Shown here piece after piece: positions 1-8,814 of a stretch of 64,000 nucleotides of DNA. The position numbers and the translations under genes are program-made. The notes beneath the pieces were generated by a model. That model searched no databases. It was not told the origin of the DNA and saw nothing but the letters and a program-made list of their open reading frames with translations. This DNA comes from an uncultured Erythrobacter sp. (GTDB lineage Bacteria; Pseudomonadota; Alphaproteobacteria; Sphingomonadales; Sphingomonadaceae): positions 1,299,611 to 1,363,610 of the forward strand of contig NZ_CANMIJ010000001.1 in the NCBI RefSeq assembly GCF_947497915.1. The letters are read 5' to 3'. Numbering within the stretch: position 1 is the stretch's first letter; each line of letters begins with the position of its first letter.

Positions 1-716
1 AAATCGAGCGGAGCGACACTGCCACCTGCATACCATGTCGAGAGAAGTTGGTTTTGACCGTAATCAAACGAGAGCGGAAGCACTGCGAGGGTCACATCGT
101 CTTCAGCCATCTTGAGATAATGCGCGACGCTGACCGCGCCGAGCCAAAGGTTCGCATGGCTAAGCATCACGCCCTTTGGCCTTCCCGTGGAACCGCTGGT
201 GTAGAGAATGGCGGTTAATTCCTGCGGATCTAGCGTTGAAGCGCCGTGTTCCAGATCCGCCTCATAAGCGGCATCTAGGGCATCACCCTCTTCCCAAATT
301 GAGAAGCCATCTGCGACGTCGCCGTCTTCCAGCGAATTTACGCGCGCTTTTGTCCCAATCAACATCACCGCGCCGCTATCGGAGAGGATATGCACCGCCT
401 GAGCCCGTTTCAGCAGCGGATTGATCGGCACATGAACCAGCCCCGCTCGCGCCGCCGCCAGAGGCATTAAGCAGGTCAATTCACCCTTTGCCGCCCATGT
501 CGCAACGCGCGCGCCATGATCCGGGACTTCGCGAGCCAGCCATCCGGCCAGCCTATCGACACGCTGTCTTAACTCATCGTGGTTAAGCACCGCATCGCGT
601 AGAACCAACGCAGGCCGATCGCCATACCCGCCCTCACTCGCCAATTCGGCAAGATGATCCAGCGGGCGCGGTGCCTCTTTAAGGGCGGTATTGGGTTGGT
701 TAGAGACGTTGGGCAT
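1..716 (-). CDS. Exosortase A-associated acyl-CoA ligase (AMP-forming), N-terminal part, runs off window
   Basis: The first 238 residues of an adenylate-forming enzyme are visible; the rest lies beyond the left edge. The P-loop-like AMP-binding motif YTSGSTGRPKG sits at about residues 172-182, followed by VMLSH, as in acyl-CoA synthetases. Such enzymes activate a carboxylic acid as acyl-AMP and pass it to CoA or a carrier protein. The ATG at 716 is 23 bases from the start of a divergent acyltransferase, and an acyl carrier protein and two hydrolases follow on the other strand. This grouping matches the ligase/hydrolase-1/hydrolase-2 set found beside exosortase A (PEP-CTERM sorting) loci. Assignment to that ligase subfamily rests mainly on context; the AMP-ligase fold is certain. 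Confidence 0.85.
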   Translation of the reverse strand, partial: MPNVSNQPNTALKEAPRPLDHLAELASEGGYGDRPALVLRDAVLNHDELRQRVDRLAGWLAREVPDHGARVATWAAKGELTCLMPLAAARAGLVHVPINPLLKRAQAVHILSDSGAVMLIGTKARVNSLEDGDVADGFSIWEEGDALDAAYEADLEHGASTLDPQELTAILYTSGSTGRPKGVMLSHANLWLGAVSVAHYLKMAEDDVTLAVLPLSFDYGQNQLLSTWYAGGSVAPLD

Positions 717-739
717 GAATTTCCGTGGAGCACATTTGT

Positions 740-1756
740 GTGATTGAAGTGAGGTATCACGATAGCGTTAACGTCTTGCAAGAGCTGTCTTTGCAAGATG
801 ACGCTGCGTATGCGCCCTCACCCTTTGATCGCGCGGCATGGTTTAGCCTGCTTGAAAAGTCTGGGCTTAACTCAATGACGGTCGTTGCAAGCAGCAACGA
901 AGACACAACCACATTGGCGCTCAGCCAATCAGACCGGCGACTTTCCAACCTGCGCAATTGGTACAGTTTCACTTGGCGGCCGCTGGGATCGCGTGATGAC
1001 AGCTTGCTAGGCGCAATCGCTAGCGATTTGAAAAGCAGAGCCCCCCGCATCACCCTTGATCAGGTACCAGACGAAGACAGATCCGCGACACGCCTTGCCA
1101 AAGCCTTTAGCGCCGCGGGATGGCGCGTTGAGGTAACGCGCTGCGACACCAATCATATCTTACCTACAAACGGTCGCAGCTTCGCCGAATACTGGGCTTC
1201 CCGCCCGGGGAAATTGCGCACCACGCTTAAACGTAAAGCGAAAAAGGTCGAAACCACCATCTTCACCGCTTTCGATGCGGAGGCATGGGAGAGCTATGAA
1301 CGGATTTATGCCGCCAGTTGGAAGCCCACTGAGGGCAAGCCTGCAATGCTCCACGCCTTTGCGGAGCAAGAAGGTAAGGCTGGTCGTTTGCGGCTGGGAA
1401 TAGCCTATGCAGCTGGCGAGCCGATCGCAGCGCAGTTTTGGACAGTGGAAAGCGGCATCGCCTACATCCACAAGCTCGCGCACCTTGAAAGCCATAAGCA
1501 GGTTTCAGCCGGGACAACGCTGTCAGCTGCTCTGTTCGAGCATGTGATTGATCAAGACCGCGTGACGCTCGTTGATTTCGGCACCGGTGATGAGCCTTAC
1601 AAGAATGATTGGATGGAAGCCGTCCGGCCACGCTATCAAGTCGACTGCCTCAATATGCGAAGCCCGCGCGCTTGGCTTGATCTGGGCCGCCTCGCATTGG
1701 GACGGCTTCGCGCGCCCAACGTGCCGGAACTTGCACGTGAACCCCGCTCTGGCTAA
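740..1756 (+). CDS. GNAT/FemAB-like acyltransferase, exosortase-cluster associated
   Basis: A 338-residue protein of the FemAB/BioF2-like GNAT group (Acetyltransf_6). The C-terminal half carries the typical run of an aromatic-rich acetyl-CoA-binding fold (IAAQFWTVESGIAYIHKLAH, then VDFGTGDEPYKNDWM), as in exosortase-linked GNAT proteins thought to modify cell-surface saccharides or peptides. I chose GTG 740 because GGAG at 727-730 lies nine bases upstream; an in-frame GTG at 725 has no ribosome-binding site and would nearly abut the divergent ligase. It is transcribed away from the ligase and 83 bases ahead of the acyl carrier protein. The acyl donor could be that carrier protein rather than acetyl-CoA, but this is inference. 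Confidence 0.82.
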   Translation: MIEVRYHDSVNVLQELSLQDDAAYAPSPFDRAAWFSLLEKSGLNSMTVVASSNEDTTTLALSQSDRRLSNLRNWYSFTWRPLGSRDDSLLGAIASDLKSRAPRITLDQVPDEDRSATRLAKAFSAAGWRVEVTRCDTNHILPTNGRSFAEYWASRPGKLRTTLKRKAKKVETTIFTAFDAEAWESYERIYAASWKPTEGKPAMLHAFAEQEGKAGRLRLGIAYAAGEPIAAQFWTVESGIAYIHKLAHLESHKQVSAGTTLSAALFEHVIDQDRVTLVDFGTGDEPYKNDWMEAVRPRYQVDCLNMRSPRAWLDLGRLALGRLRAPNVPELAREPRSG

Positions 1757-1839
1757 GGCGCGCTCCACGAGAACGGGGCGCGGCGAATTGTTGCCATGCC
1801 CTAGGCGACCATTGCCGAATGCAAGGGATCAATACTGAC

Positions 1840-2187
1840 ATGAGCACCAAACCTGTCAGCGAAACGGCCACTCAGGGCCCTTCAGAGGCTGCTGAGGCTA
1901 CAGACGCGCCTTCGCTCGCGCCGAGCCGCGCCGAGATCGACAAACAGCTCAAAGGCATCCTTGTCGCGGTTCTAGGCGTCGATGAAGAGCTTGCGGACGG
2001 GTTTGACGACGATTCCGGTTTATTCGGCCACCTTCCCGAACTCGATTCCATGGCAGTCGCCGGATTGCTCACCGAAATGGAAGACCAACTCGACATCGTC
2101 ATCGAAGACGATGATGTGGATGGCGAAATGCTCGAAACCTATGGCGGCCTGCTCGCCTTTGCCGAAGCGAAAATCATTGCAGGCTGA
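1840..2187 (+). CDS. Acyl carrier protein, exosortase-cluster type
   Basis: A 115-residue acidic protein whose second half is an acyl carrier domain. The phosphopantetheine attachment serine is Ser70 in the motif LDSM. It is preceded by an acidic first helix and followed by a second helix ending near EMEDQLDIVIEDDD. The first 30 residues are Ser/Ala/Glu-rich and probably disordered, making it longer than the usual 75-85-residue FASII carrier. ATG 1840 was preferred to ATG 1819 because AAGGG at 1823-1827 lies at usable distance. It sits between the acyltransferase and two hydrolases, so it likely holds the intermediate activated by the divergent ligase. It is not the housekeeping acpP, which would lie in a fab operon. 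Confidence 0.85.
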   Translation: MSTKPVSETATQGPSEAAEATDAPSLAPSRAEIDKQLKGILVAVLGVDEELADGFDDDSGLFGHLPELDSMAVAGLLTEMEDQLDIVIEDDDVDGEMLETYGGLLAFAEAKIIAG

Positions 2188-2196
2188 TCTCACTCA

Positions 2197-2892
2197 GTGA
2201 TTTCTAGCTGGCCCTGTCCCCTGCCCGGCGGCGGGACTGCTGATGAACTCGCAGTCCAGATCACCGCAGAAAATGGCGCTGAATCCGGCTTGCGCATATT
2301 GATTCTGCCCCCGCTATTCGACGAACATAACAAGATGCGCCGGTTCATGGCCCAAGTGATGCGCGCGCTCGCCGATGATGGCCTGCCCAGCGTGCTGCCA
2401 GATCTCACAGGCCTGAATGAGAGTTCTCAGGCTTTAGAAAACCAAAAGCTTAGCCATTGGCGCGGGTGCGTATCTCACGCGATCGAGCATTTTGAGGTGA
2501 GCCATGTTCTGGCCGTGCGCAGCGGTGCAATGTTGGTGCCTGACGACGCACGCGGCTGGCTCTATGCCCCGCAATCCGGGGCGAAGATGCTGCGAGCGAT
2601 GATCCGTGCGCGCACTATCTCCAGCAAGGAAGCTGGCATTGCCGAGACATCGGATGAAATTTCCGAACTGGGTCGCAGCGAAGGCGTAGCTTTGAATGGC
2701 TGGCCAATCAGCGCGGCGCTTTTCACAGAATTGGAATCCGCAGAAACGCCTCAATCAGATCGCCTTGCTATCATCGATCAATCGCTTGTGGGCGGATCAG
2801 GCATTTGGCTCCGCGCGGAACCGGATGAGGATAGCGCGCAATCTGCATCGCTTGCGACGGCGATCCTCGAAGATTTGGGAACGCCAGAATGA
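2197..2892 (+). CDS. Exosortase A-associated hydrolase 2-like alpha/beta-hydrolase
   Basis: A 231-residue protein with an alpha/beta-hydrolase-like N-terminus: strand ILILPPLFDEHNK, helix MRRFMAQVMRAL, then LPSVLPDLTGLNES, the pattern of the exosortase A hydrolase-2 family. The nucleophile-elbow region reads VLAVRSGAML (Ser109), not the classical GxSxG, so hydrolytic activity is uncertain. The GTG start at 2197 lies nine bases after the carrier-protein stop, and the last four bases overlap the next gene as ATGA, so the two hydrolases are translationally coupled. Its likely role is thioester or ester hydrolysis, or acyl transfer, on an intermediate carried by the neighbouring ACP. That role follows only from context. 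Confidence 0.78.
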   Translation: MISSWPCPLPGGGTADELAVQITAENGAESGLRILILPPLFDEHNKMRRFMAQVMRALADDGLPSVLPDLTGLNESSQALENQKLSHWRGCVSHAIEHFEVSHVLAVRSGAMLVPDDARGWLYAPQSGAKMLRAMIRARTISSKEAGIAETSDEISELGRSEGVALNGWPISAALFTELESAETPQSDRLAIIDQSLVGGSGIWLRAEPDEDSAQSASLATAILEDLGTPE

Positions 2893-3674
2893 GCCGGCTT
2901 GCGCTCGATTTCGGCTGTGGGAGCCTCAAACTCGCGGGGTCACTCGACACAGCTCCGGGCCAGACGGGCCTACTGATCGTGAGCGGCGGCAATGAAATCC
3001 GCTCCGGCGCGTTTTCGGGACAGGCACGGCTCGCGGCCCGCATGGCAGCAAAGGGCTTTCCCGTGTTCCGGTTCGACCGCCGCGGTGTCGGGGATAGCGA
3101 AGGCGAAAATCGCGGATTTCGCAAAAGTGCACGCGATATCGAAGCTGCGCTTATCGCTTTCCGTGCGATGGCCCCCCAAATTGAACGTGTCATCGGATTT
3201 GGCAATTGCGATGCGGCATCTGCATTGATGCTGACCAAAGGCGCTGGGTTTGACGGATTGGTGCTGTCTAACCCGTGGACGATCGAAGAAACCGAAGCAT
3301 CACAAGATGCTGTGCCGCCGCCCGCTGCAATCCGCGCGCGCTACGCTGCGAAACTGAAAGACCCGCGCGAAATTGGACGACTGCTCAAAGGCGGGGTCGA
3401 TCTTGGCAAGCTTGTACGCGGGCTCAAGAAATCCATTGGCGGCGATGCACCGCAATCATCCCTCGCCGACGAGATGAGCCAAGGGTTGAGCGAATTTGAA
3501 GGCAATGTGAGCATCCTGCTCTCCAGTGCTGATCGGACTGCACAGAGCTTTGAAAGCCATTGGGACAAAGCCGACCCGCGCATAGCGCGCTGTGCCGGAG
3601 GGACACACGCCTACGTCGATCCTGCCCATCGCGATTGGTTGGATACACAGGTGCTGAAAGCTCTGCGCGCCTAA
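2889..3674 (+). CDS. Exosortase A-associated hydrolase 1 (alpha/beta-hydrolase, Cys nucleophile position)
   Basis: A 261-residue alpha/beta-hydrolase of the exosortase A hydrolase-1 type. Strand LLIVSGGNEIRSG is followed by FPVFRFDRRGVGDSEG at residues 57-72, a hallmark of this family. The nucleophile elbow reads GFGNCDAASA with Cys107 where serine usually stands, as in dienelactone-hydrolase-like enzymes. A late His is seen in GGTHAYVDPAHRDW. It overlaps the previous gene by four bases (ATGA) and is last in the plus-strand run. The following methyltransferase is convergent, three bases away. The substrate is unknown; presence in exosortase/EPS loci suggests work on envelope precursors. Confidence 0.82.
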   Translation: MSRLALDFGCGSLKLAGSLDTAPGQTGLLIVSGGNEIRSGAFSGQARLAARMAAKGFPVFRFDRRGVGDSEGENRGFRKSARDIEAALIAFRAMAPQIERVIGFGNCDAASALMLTKGAGFDGLVLSNPWTIEETEASQDAVPPPAAIRARYAAKLKDPREIGRLLKGGVDLGKLVRGLKKSIGGDAPQSSLADEMSQGLSEFEGNVSILLSSADRTAQSFESHWDKADPRIARCAGGTHAYVDPAHRDWLDTQVLKALRA

Positions 3675-3677
3675 GCC

Positions 3678-4877
3678 TTACCGTTCAAACAGGCTCACCA
3701 ATTCGACGTGATTCGACCAGCGGAACTGACCAACAGGACGCAGCTTTGCGAGCTTAAAGCCAGCCTCGGAAAGCGTCGCTGCATCGCGCGCCCAACTTGA
3801 TGGATTGCAGCTGACATAGACGACCCGAGGCACGACACTCGCAGCGATCTGTTCAATCTGCGACTTTGCGCCAGCGCGCGGCGGATCAAGCAGCACAGCG
3901 CCAAATCGGCCAATCTCGTCCGGCATCAATGGACTGCGGAACAGATCGCGGTGGATTGGATGGACGGTACCGCCCGATTGAGATGCCCCGACCTTCGACG
4001 CTAGGAAAGCCGCCTGATCGGCCTCAACGGAAAGCACTTTGCGTCCCTTGCGCAGGGCAAACGCAAATGTGCCAAGCCCCGCGAAGAGATCCGCAACCAG
4101 CTTCGCATCGCCCATCCATTCCCGCGCATCGGCAATCATTTGGTACTCGGCATCGCGGGTCGCCTGCAAGAAAGTACCGGACGGCATCGGCACCGCGACA
4201 CCCGACAGCGTAACAGTGACCGGCTCCGGTTCCCATTGGCTTTCCGGCCCGTAACCCTGATCCACAGTGAGACGGGCCAAATTGTGGCTCCGAGCGAAAT
4301 CTGTCGCGCCTTCGATGGCTTCCAATCCATCAAGCGCAAAGTTCGATAGGCCCAGATCAACGCCTTGGTCACACAGCGACATTTGCACGTCGATCCCGCC
4401 TTTGCGCGGGCCGTGTTTCGCAATGAAGGCACGCAAGGGCGCAATCATCTCTGCCAATTCGGGTGCGATGACATGGCATTCGCGCAAATCGACAATCCGG
4501 TGAGAGCCTGTCTCTTTGAATCCGAGCAGAGCGCTTTTCTGCGTGCGCATCGCGTGCAATGTCGCGCGTCGCCGCGTTTTCGGCGGGGAGAGATGTTCGG
4601 GCAGTAGCTCGCCGATCTCCAATCCTTGGCCTGTCGCGGCATTCACTACGCGGTCCCGCGCAAAATTTGCGAGGACATCTTCGCTGGCATGCTGGAGCAA
4701 ACAACCACCACAGGCGCCAAAATGCTGGCACGGCGGCGCGATATGGTGCGGCCCTTTGGTCACAATGGCGCCATCTGCAACCTCGTCACCAGGGAGCGCG
4801 CCGGCAACATGCTGACCGCTGTCGGTCACGCCGTCGCCCTTGGCTGCGATGCGAATGATTTGTTCTGTTGTGCTCAC
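3678..4877 (-). CDS. rlmD: 23S rRNA (uracil-C5)-methyltransferase, RlmD/TrmA family
   Basis: A 399-residue SAM-dependent RNA m5U methyltransferase. The [4Fe-4S] ligands Cys50, Cys56 and Cys59 appear in CQHFGACGGC, with a fourth probable Cys in LRECHVI. The Rossmann motif VADLFAGLGTF, the LLDPPRAGAK motif and the catalytic-Cys region YVSCNPSSW follow in order. The GTG at 4877 is preferred because upstream in-frame codons run through the preceding lipoprotein gene, which ends at 4900. A TRAM domain at the N-terminus is short. It probably methylates a 23S rRNA uridine (U1939-like), but RlmC/RlmD/TrmA cannot be told apart by eye. It is the last gene of the minus-strand ilvD run. Confidence 0.85.
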   Translation of the reverse strand: MSTTEQIIRIAAKGDGVTDSGQHVAGALPGDEVADGAIVTKGPHHIAPPCQHFGACGGCLLQHASEDVLANFARDRVVNAATGQGLEIGELLPEHLSPPKTRRRATLHAMRTQKSALLGFKETGSHRIVDLRECHVIAPELAEMIAPLRAFIAKHGPRKGGIDVQMSLCDQGVDLGLSNFALDGLEAIEGATDFARSHNLARLTVDQGYGPESQWEPEPVTVTLSGVAVPMPSGTFLQATRDAEYQMIADAREWMGDAKLVADLFAGLGTFAFALRKGRKVLSVEADQAAFLASKVGASQSGGTVHPIHRDLFRSPLMPDEIGRFGAVLLDPPRAGAKSQIEQIAASVVPRVVYVSCNPSSWARDAATLSEAGFKLAKLRPVGQFRWSNHVELVSLFER

Positions 4878-4899
4878 AGCGAGGCGCGATAGGCGCTTG

Positions 4900-5268
4900 T
4901 CAGCCGGAAGGCGAGCGCAACATGCAGGACGGGATGCGATAACGGTCTGTGCCAATGCCGAACTCGGCCGTGTCGTCGGTGCTGCCAGCACTGACTTTTA
5001 GCGGGTCTGCGCCGTCGCCAACGCCGATTTCATCCTTGGCCGCATCATATTCAATACGGCGAAAGCCGCCATCGGGATGGTGGATCAGGAACGAAACCGT
5101 TTCATTGTCGGCGGAACGTTCCAAGGTGCAAACACTGGCAAAATCCGACCCTGCACCGATGGCGCATTGCACGCTCTCACCCTGCGGTTCGGGCATTTCG
5201 GGGCCGCAAGCTGCAACAGCAAGCGTGGCCAAGACGGCGTTAAATATCCGCGAAGACATGCGTTTCAC
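4900..5268 (-). CDS. Small hypothetical lipoprotein
   Basis: A 122-residue protein starting with a lipoprotein signal: charged MKRMSSR, hydrophobic stretch, lipobox LAVAAC with Cys21, so it should be lipidated and periplasm-facing. The mature part is acidic and contains Cys pairs (SVQCAIG, SVCTLE, PSCMLR) that could form disulfides. The start overlaps the ilvD 3' end by 29 bases (20 if ATG 5259 is used), so it may be coupled to ilvD. I do not recognise the family. The region [28 protein letters not shown] in residues 67-94 looks like a beta-rich domain, and similar small lipoproteins next to ilvD would be a useful comparison. Confidence 0.7.
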   Translation of the reverse strand: MKRMSSRIFNAVLATLAVAACGPEMPEPQGESVQCAIGAGSDFASVCTLERSADNETVSFLIHHPDGGFRRIEYDAAKDEIGVGDGADPLKVSAGSTDDTAEFGIGTDRYRIPSCMLRSPSG

Positions 5269-6955
5269 TTTTCGCGCCTGGGTGGGTCAAAGCGCCATCG
5301 CGGGCTGAGCCAACCGTCTGAGAATACCGCCAAAGCGCACCCGACTGGTAGTCATTGGTGCGCGGCTTCCAAACTTTGCGCCGCTCATCCAGAACCGCCT
5401 GATCCACGTTGAGGTCGATGGTGCCCGTGGCTGCATCAATGCTGATCGTGTCGCCATCTTCGACGAGCGCGATTGGCCCGCATTCGGCGGCTTCCGGCCC
5501 GACATGGCCGATGCAAAAGCCCCGCGTTGCGCCGGAAAAGCGTCCATCGGTAATCAGCGCGACTTTCTCGCCCATGCCCTGCCCGTAAAGAGCAGCGGTG
5601 GTGGATAGCATTTCGCGCATACCGGGGCCGCCCTTTGGTCCTTCGTAACGGATGATGATCACGCAACCTTCTGCGATGTCGCGTTTTTCCACGGCAGCGA
5701 AGGCATCTTCCTCGCAGTCAAAAACGCGCGCAGGACCGGTGAATTGCAGGCGATCCATCCCGGCGACTTTCACAATCGCTCCGTCGGGTGCCAGCGAGCC
5801 TTTCAGACCAACCACGCCGCCAGTGGGAGTGATCGGCGATTTCACATCGTAGAACACCTTTTGATCGGGGTTCCACGTGATCTCTTCGATATTCTCGCCC
5901 AGCGTTTTGCCAGTAACCGTCATCGGGTTTGGATCAAGGAACCCGCCATCGAGCAACGTTTTCATGCCCATGTAGACCCCCCCTGCCTCATGCATGTCCT
6001 TCGCGACATATTTCCCGCCCGGCTTCAGATCGGCGATGTAGGGTGTCGATTTGAAGATTTCCGCAACATCGAACAGGTCGAAATCAATACCTGCCTCGCT
6101 CGCCATGGCGGGCAAATGCAGCGCCGCATTGGTTGACCCACCGGTCGCTGCAACAACGCGGGCCGCGTTTTCAAACGCCGCACGGGTGCAAATATCGCGC
6201 GGGCGCAGATTTAGCTCGAGCAGTTTCATAACTTGCCGTCCCGCACCCCGCGCAATCTCTTCACGCGATTTGTAAGGTGCAGGTGACATATTGCTGTTTG
6301 GAAGTGATAATCCGATTGCTTCACCCACGCACGCCATCGTGTTCGCGGTAAATTGACCGCCGCATGCCCCGTGGCCCGGACAAGCGACCTTTTCGAGCGC
6401 AATCAGCTCTTGCAAAGGGCAATTGCCGGCGGCGTGCTGACCCACGGCCTCAAACACATCGACAACGGTTACATCACCGCCTTTGAAGGTGCCCGGCAGG
6501 ATCGATCCGCCATAGACAAAGATCGACGGCACATTCAGACGCAGCATCGACATCATCATACCGGGCAGGCTCTTATCACAGCCTGCGAAGCCAACGAGCG
6601 CATCATAGCAATGCCCGCGCACTGATACTTCAACGGAATCGGCAATAATCTCGCGGCTGATCAGGGAGCTTTTCATGCCCTGATGTCCCATGGCGATGCC
6701 GTCGGTGACGGTGATGGTATTGAAACGGCGCGGAGTGCCTCCGCCTTCGATCACACCTTCGCGGCAAATATTCGCCTGTGGATCGAGCGTCGTGTTGCAC
6801 GGCGCGCTGTCATTGCCCGCGCTAGCGACCGCAACGAAGGGTCGCGCGATCTCTTCCTCGGTCATTCCCATCGCATAGTAATAGGAACGGTGCGGCGCGC
6901 GCTCCGGTCCGACGGAGACGTGGCGGCTAGGTAATTTCGATTTATCGAACGACAT
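5240..6955 (-). CDS. ilvD: Dihydroxy-acid dehydratase
   Basis: A 571-residue IlvD/Edd-family enzyme converting 2,3-dihydroxy-isovalerate (or -methylvalerate) to the 2-keto acid in valine, isoleucine and pantothenate synthesis. The iron-sulfur ligands are visible: Cys53 in SAPCNTTL, Cys126 in [10 protein letters not shown] and Cys198 in [15 protein letters not shown]. Length and motif spacing match the [2Fe-2S], plant/actinobacterial-type branch. ATG 6955 is preceded by GGGAAA, and that sequence can pair with TTTCCC upstream (6960-6985). It lies 41 bases after the N-formylglutamate amidohydrolase on the same strand and overlaps a lipoprotein gene downstream. Confidence 0.97.
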   Translation of the reverse strand: MSFDKSKLPSRHVSVGPERAPHRSYYYAMGMTEEEIARPFVAVASAGNDSAPCNTTLDPQANICREGVIEGGGTPRRFNTITVTDGIAMGHQGMKSSLISREIIADSVEVSVRGHCYDALVGFAGCDKSLPGMMMSMLRLNVPSIFVYGGSILPGTFKGGDVTVVDVFEAVGQHAAGNCPLQELIALEKVACPGHGACGGQFTANTMACVGEAIGLSLPNSNMSPAPYKSREEIARGAGRQVMKLLELNLRPRDICTRAAFENAARVVAATGGSTNAALHLPAMASEAGIDFDLFDVAEIFKSTPYIADLKPGGKYVAKDMHEAGGVYMGMKTLLDGGFLDPNPMTVTGKTLGENIEEITWNPDQKVFYDVKSPITPTGGVVGLKGSLAPDGAIVKVAGMDRLQFTGPARVFDCEEDAFAAVEKRDIAEGCVIIIRYEGPKGGPGMREMLSTTAALYGQGMGEKVALITDGRFSGATRGFCIGHVGPEAAECGPIALVEDGDTISIDAATGTIDLNVDQAVLDERRKVWKPRTNDYQSGALWRYSQTVGSARDGALTHPGAKSETHVFADI

Positions 6956-6959
6956 TATA

Positions 6960-6985
6960 TTTCCCGTAAGGCTCTATCTGGGAAA
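6960..6985 (-). promoter_or_regulatory. Possible hairpin covering the ilvD ribosome-binding site
   Basis: In the short gap before ilvD the minus strand reads TTTCCC, fourteen bases, then GGGAAA, just upstream of the ATG. The right arm is the best ribosome-binding sequence for ilvD, so pairing would hide it. Six base pairs with a long loop is weak, and no leader peptide is visible, so this is only a candidate. Confidence 0.25.
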
Positions 6986-6996
6986 CAGCACTGCCG

Positions 6997-7719
6997 TTAG
7001 TCGAGCGCGAGCGCAACCCTTCCGCATACGTCTGCGATCATTGCGGCGAAACGAGCTTGCTCAGCGCGGGTTGTGATTAAGTCCTGACGCACCTCGATTG
7101 CGCAATAATGACGGCCGTTTGCCTCGGCATGGCGGTTCATCGTCGCGTTGAGCTGCGTGCCCGAATATGGCTCATTATCGCCGACGGTCAGGCCGAGCTC
7201 TCCGAACAAGCGAATTGCATGGCGCGCCGCGCGGTCATCTGTGTTGTAGAGGAGCGCGATTTCCCATGGGCGTTCTTTGTCGCTTGTCTCGAGCTTCGGC
7301 GTGAAGCTGTGCAGCGAAATGATGAGTTCCGGCGCAGCTTCATCCAGCCATTTTTCCAGCGCGGCATGGTAGGGTCGGTAATATGTATCAAGCCGCCCCT
7401 CGACATCCGCGCCGATATTGCCGGGGATCAGGTGACCGTCGCTCTCCGTCGGCACGACGCCCGCGTGATCTTCCTCGCGGTGGAGATCGACTACCAAGCG
7501 GCTAATCAGCGCCAAATGCGCCGGAATGCCGTGCCGCCTTGCCATGCGCTCTGCAACGCCATTTACGCCGATATCGATGGCGATGTGGCTGTCGATCAGG
7601 CCTTTGGCGAGGCCCAGCGAGATATCTTCCGGCACAAAATTGGATGCATGGTCAGCCACACAGACAAGTCCCCCGCGCTTCGTTTCGCCGACTTGTTTGT
7701 ACGGTAGGCCATCGATCAT
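6997..7719 (-). CDS. N-formylglutamate amidohydrolase family protein
   Basis: A 240-residue FGase-family (HutG-like) hydrolase. The N-terminal VADHASNFVP carries the Asp-His pair that binds zinc, IDIGVNGVAERMA follows, and SRLVVDLHREED plus ELIISLHSFTP supply further metal ligands. The family removes formyl groups from N-formylglutamate, but many alphaproteobacterial members away from hut operons have unknown substrates, and no histidine-utilisation genes are seen here. The start ATG at 7719 overlaps the ispE stop by four bases, so it is co-translated with ispE. ilvD follows 41 bases later. Confidence 0.88.
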   Translation of the reverse strand: MIDGLPYKQVGETKRGGLVCVADHASNFVPEDISLGLAKGLIDSHIAIDIGVNGVAERMARRHGIPAHLALISRLVVDLHREEDHAGVVPTESDGHLIPGNIGADVEGRLDTYYRPYHAALEKWLDEAAPELIISLHSFTPKLETSDKERPWEIALLYNTDDRAARHAIRLFGELGLTVGDNEPYSGTQLNATMNRHAEANGRHYCAIEVRQDLITTRAEQARFAAMIADVCGRVALALD

Positions 7720-8528
7720 CTAAGTTTCCCTGTCATGCGCCACCAGTTCGGATGCGCCCCTGCAATCCGGCGCGCGGCTTCATCGCGCGCTGTGGTTTGT
7801 TCATACAACGCAAAACAGGTGGCACCTGATCCCGACATTTCAAATTTCCACGGGTTGTCGTGTTCCAGCTCGGCCAGAACATCGGCGATTTGCGGGCAGA
7901 TTGCGATGGCAGGATCGCGCAGGTCATTGCGGCCTGATTGAGCGATTTCGCGGGCGTTACCGTCGGGCAGCGCGCCTCGATCCTTGCCATCCCACGCCTT
8001 GAACACCGGGCCAGTGGAAACGGGCACGCGCGGATTGACGAGCAGCACAGCCATTCCGCCCAGATCGCTTTCGATGGGTTCCAGTTCGGTGCCGGTGCCT
8101 CTTCCAACCACGGTTTCGCTGCGGACACAGCACGGCACATCCGCACCCAGCTTTGCAGCGCGTTGCGGCCAGTCATCCGGCAGTCCGTGAGATTGCTCGA
8201 CAATGCGGAACAGCGCGCCCGCATCCGCCGAACCACCGCCAAGACCAGCGGCCACCGGCAATTTCTTTTCGAGGGTAATGTCGAGACCGCCCGAACGCGG
8301 CAGCAATCCAAGCGCCTTTGTGACAAGGTTATCGAACGGATCGTCAATCCCGCCCGCAAACTCGCCCACTGTGCTCACATGGTCCTGATCCGCCGCGCGG
8401 GCGCTCAGCGTGTCACCCGCATCGACAAAAGCAAACAGCGTCTCAAGCTCGTGATAGCCATCGTCCCGCCGCCCGCGAACATGCAGCGCAAGGTTGATCT
8501 TGGCGTAGGCGGTTTCGGTGATGGTCAC
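7716..8528 (-). CDS. ispE: 4-diphosphocytidyl-2-C-methyl-D-erythritol kinase
   Basis: A 270-residue GHMP kinase of the MEP isoprenoid pathway that phosphorylates CDP-methylerythritol at the 2-hydroxyl. The N-terminal AYAKINLALHV is the substrate-binding Lys/Asn signature. The ATP-binding glycine-rich loop PVAAGLGGGSADAGA follows, and SGSGATCFALY near the C-terminus is the third GHMP motif. Length is slightly under the usual 280-300 residues. The stop overlaps the next start by four bases (ATGA). A small membrane protein and ETF-QO lie upstream on the same strand, 31 bases away. Confidence 0.96.
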   Translation of the reverse strand: MTITETAYAKINLALHVRGRRDDGYHELETLFAFVDAGDTLSARAADQDHVSTVGEFAGGIDDPFDNLVTKALGLLPRSGGLDITLEKKLPVAAGLGGGSADAGALFRIVEQSHGLPDDWPQRAAKLGADVPCCVRSETVVGRGTGTELEPIESDLGGMAVLLVNPRVPVSTGPVFKAWDGKDRGALPDGNAREIAQSGRNDLRDPAIAICPQIADVLAELEHDNPWKFEMSGSGATCFALYEQTTARDEAARRIAGAHPNWWRMTGKLR

Positions 8529-8559
8529 GAGCAGCCCTGCCGGGCTTAACCTTTCTGCC

Positions 8560-8814
8560 TTAATCCAACTTCGTACCCATACGAGTAACGGCGAGGGAAG
8601 TCACTGTGATATGGCTTATAAGCAGGACAAATACCGGCCAAGAGAATGAAGCTGATTCCCCCGAAATCTGCCAAATCATCGGAATCACAAAATAAGCGCC
8701 AAATAGCACCCAATTCAAACGGTAGAGCCAAAGCGACCAACCAGATAACTCATAGCGACTGCCCATGAGGCCCCAAGGGCGAACGATCCCTGTGCTTCTC
8801 GACACCTTAACCAT
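8560..8814 (-). CDS. Small two-helix membrane protein
   Basis: An 84-residue protein with two predicted membrane segments, LWLYRLNWVLFGAYFVIPMI at about residues 30-49 and PVFVLLISHITVTSLAV near the C-terminus. The ATG at 8814 shares its last base with the stop of the ETF-QO gene (TGATG), so it is translationally coupled to it. A GTG one codon earlier is also possible. No family is recognised. Coupling suggests it is made together with the membrane-associated ETF-QO, but a functional link is unproven. Confidence 0.6.
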   Translation of the reverse strand: MVKVSRSTGIVRPWGLMGSRYELSGWSLWLYRLNWVLFGAYFVIPMIWQISGESASFSWPVFVLLISHITVTSLAVTRMGTKLD

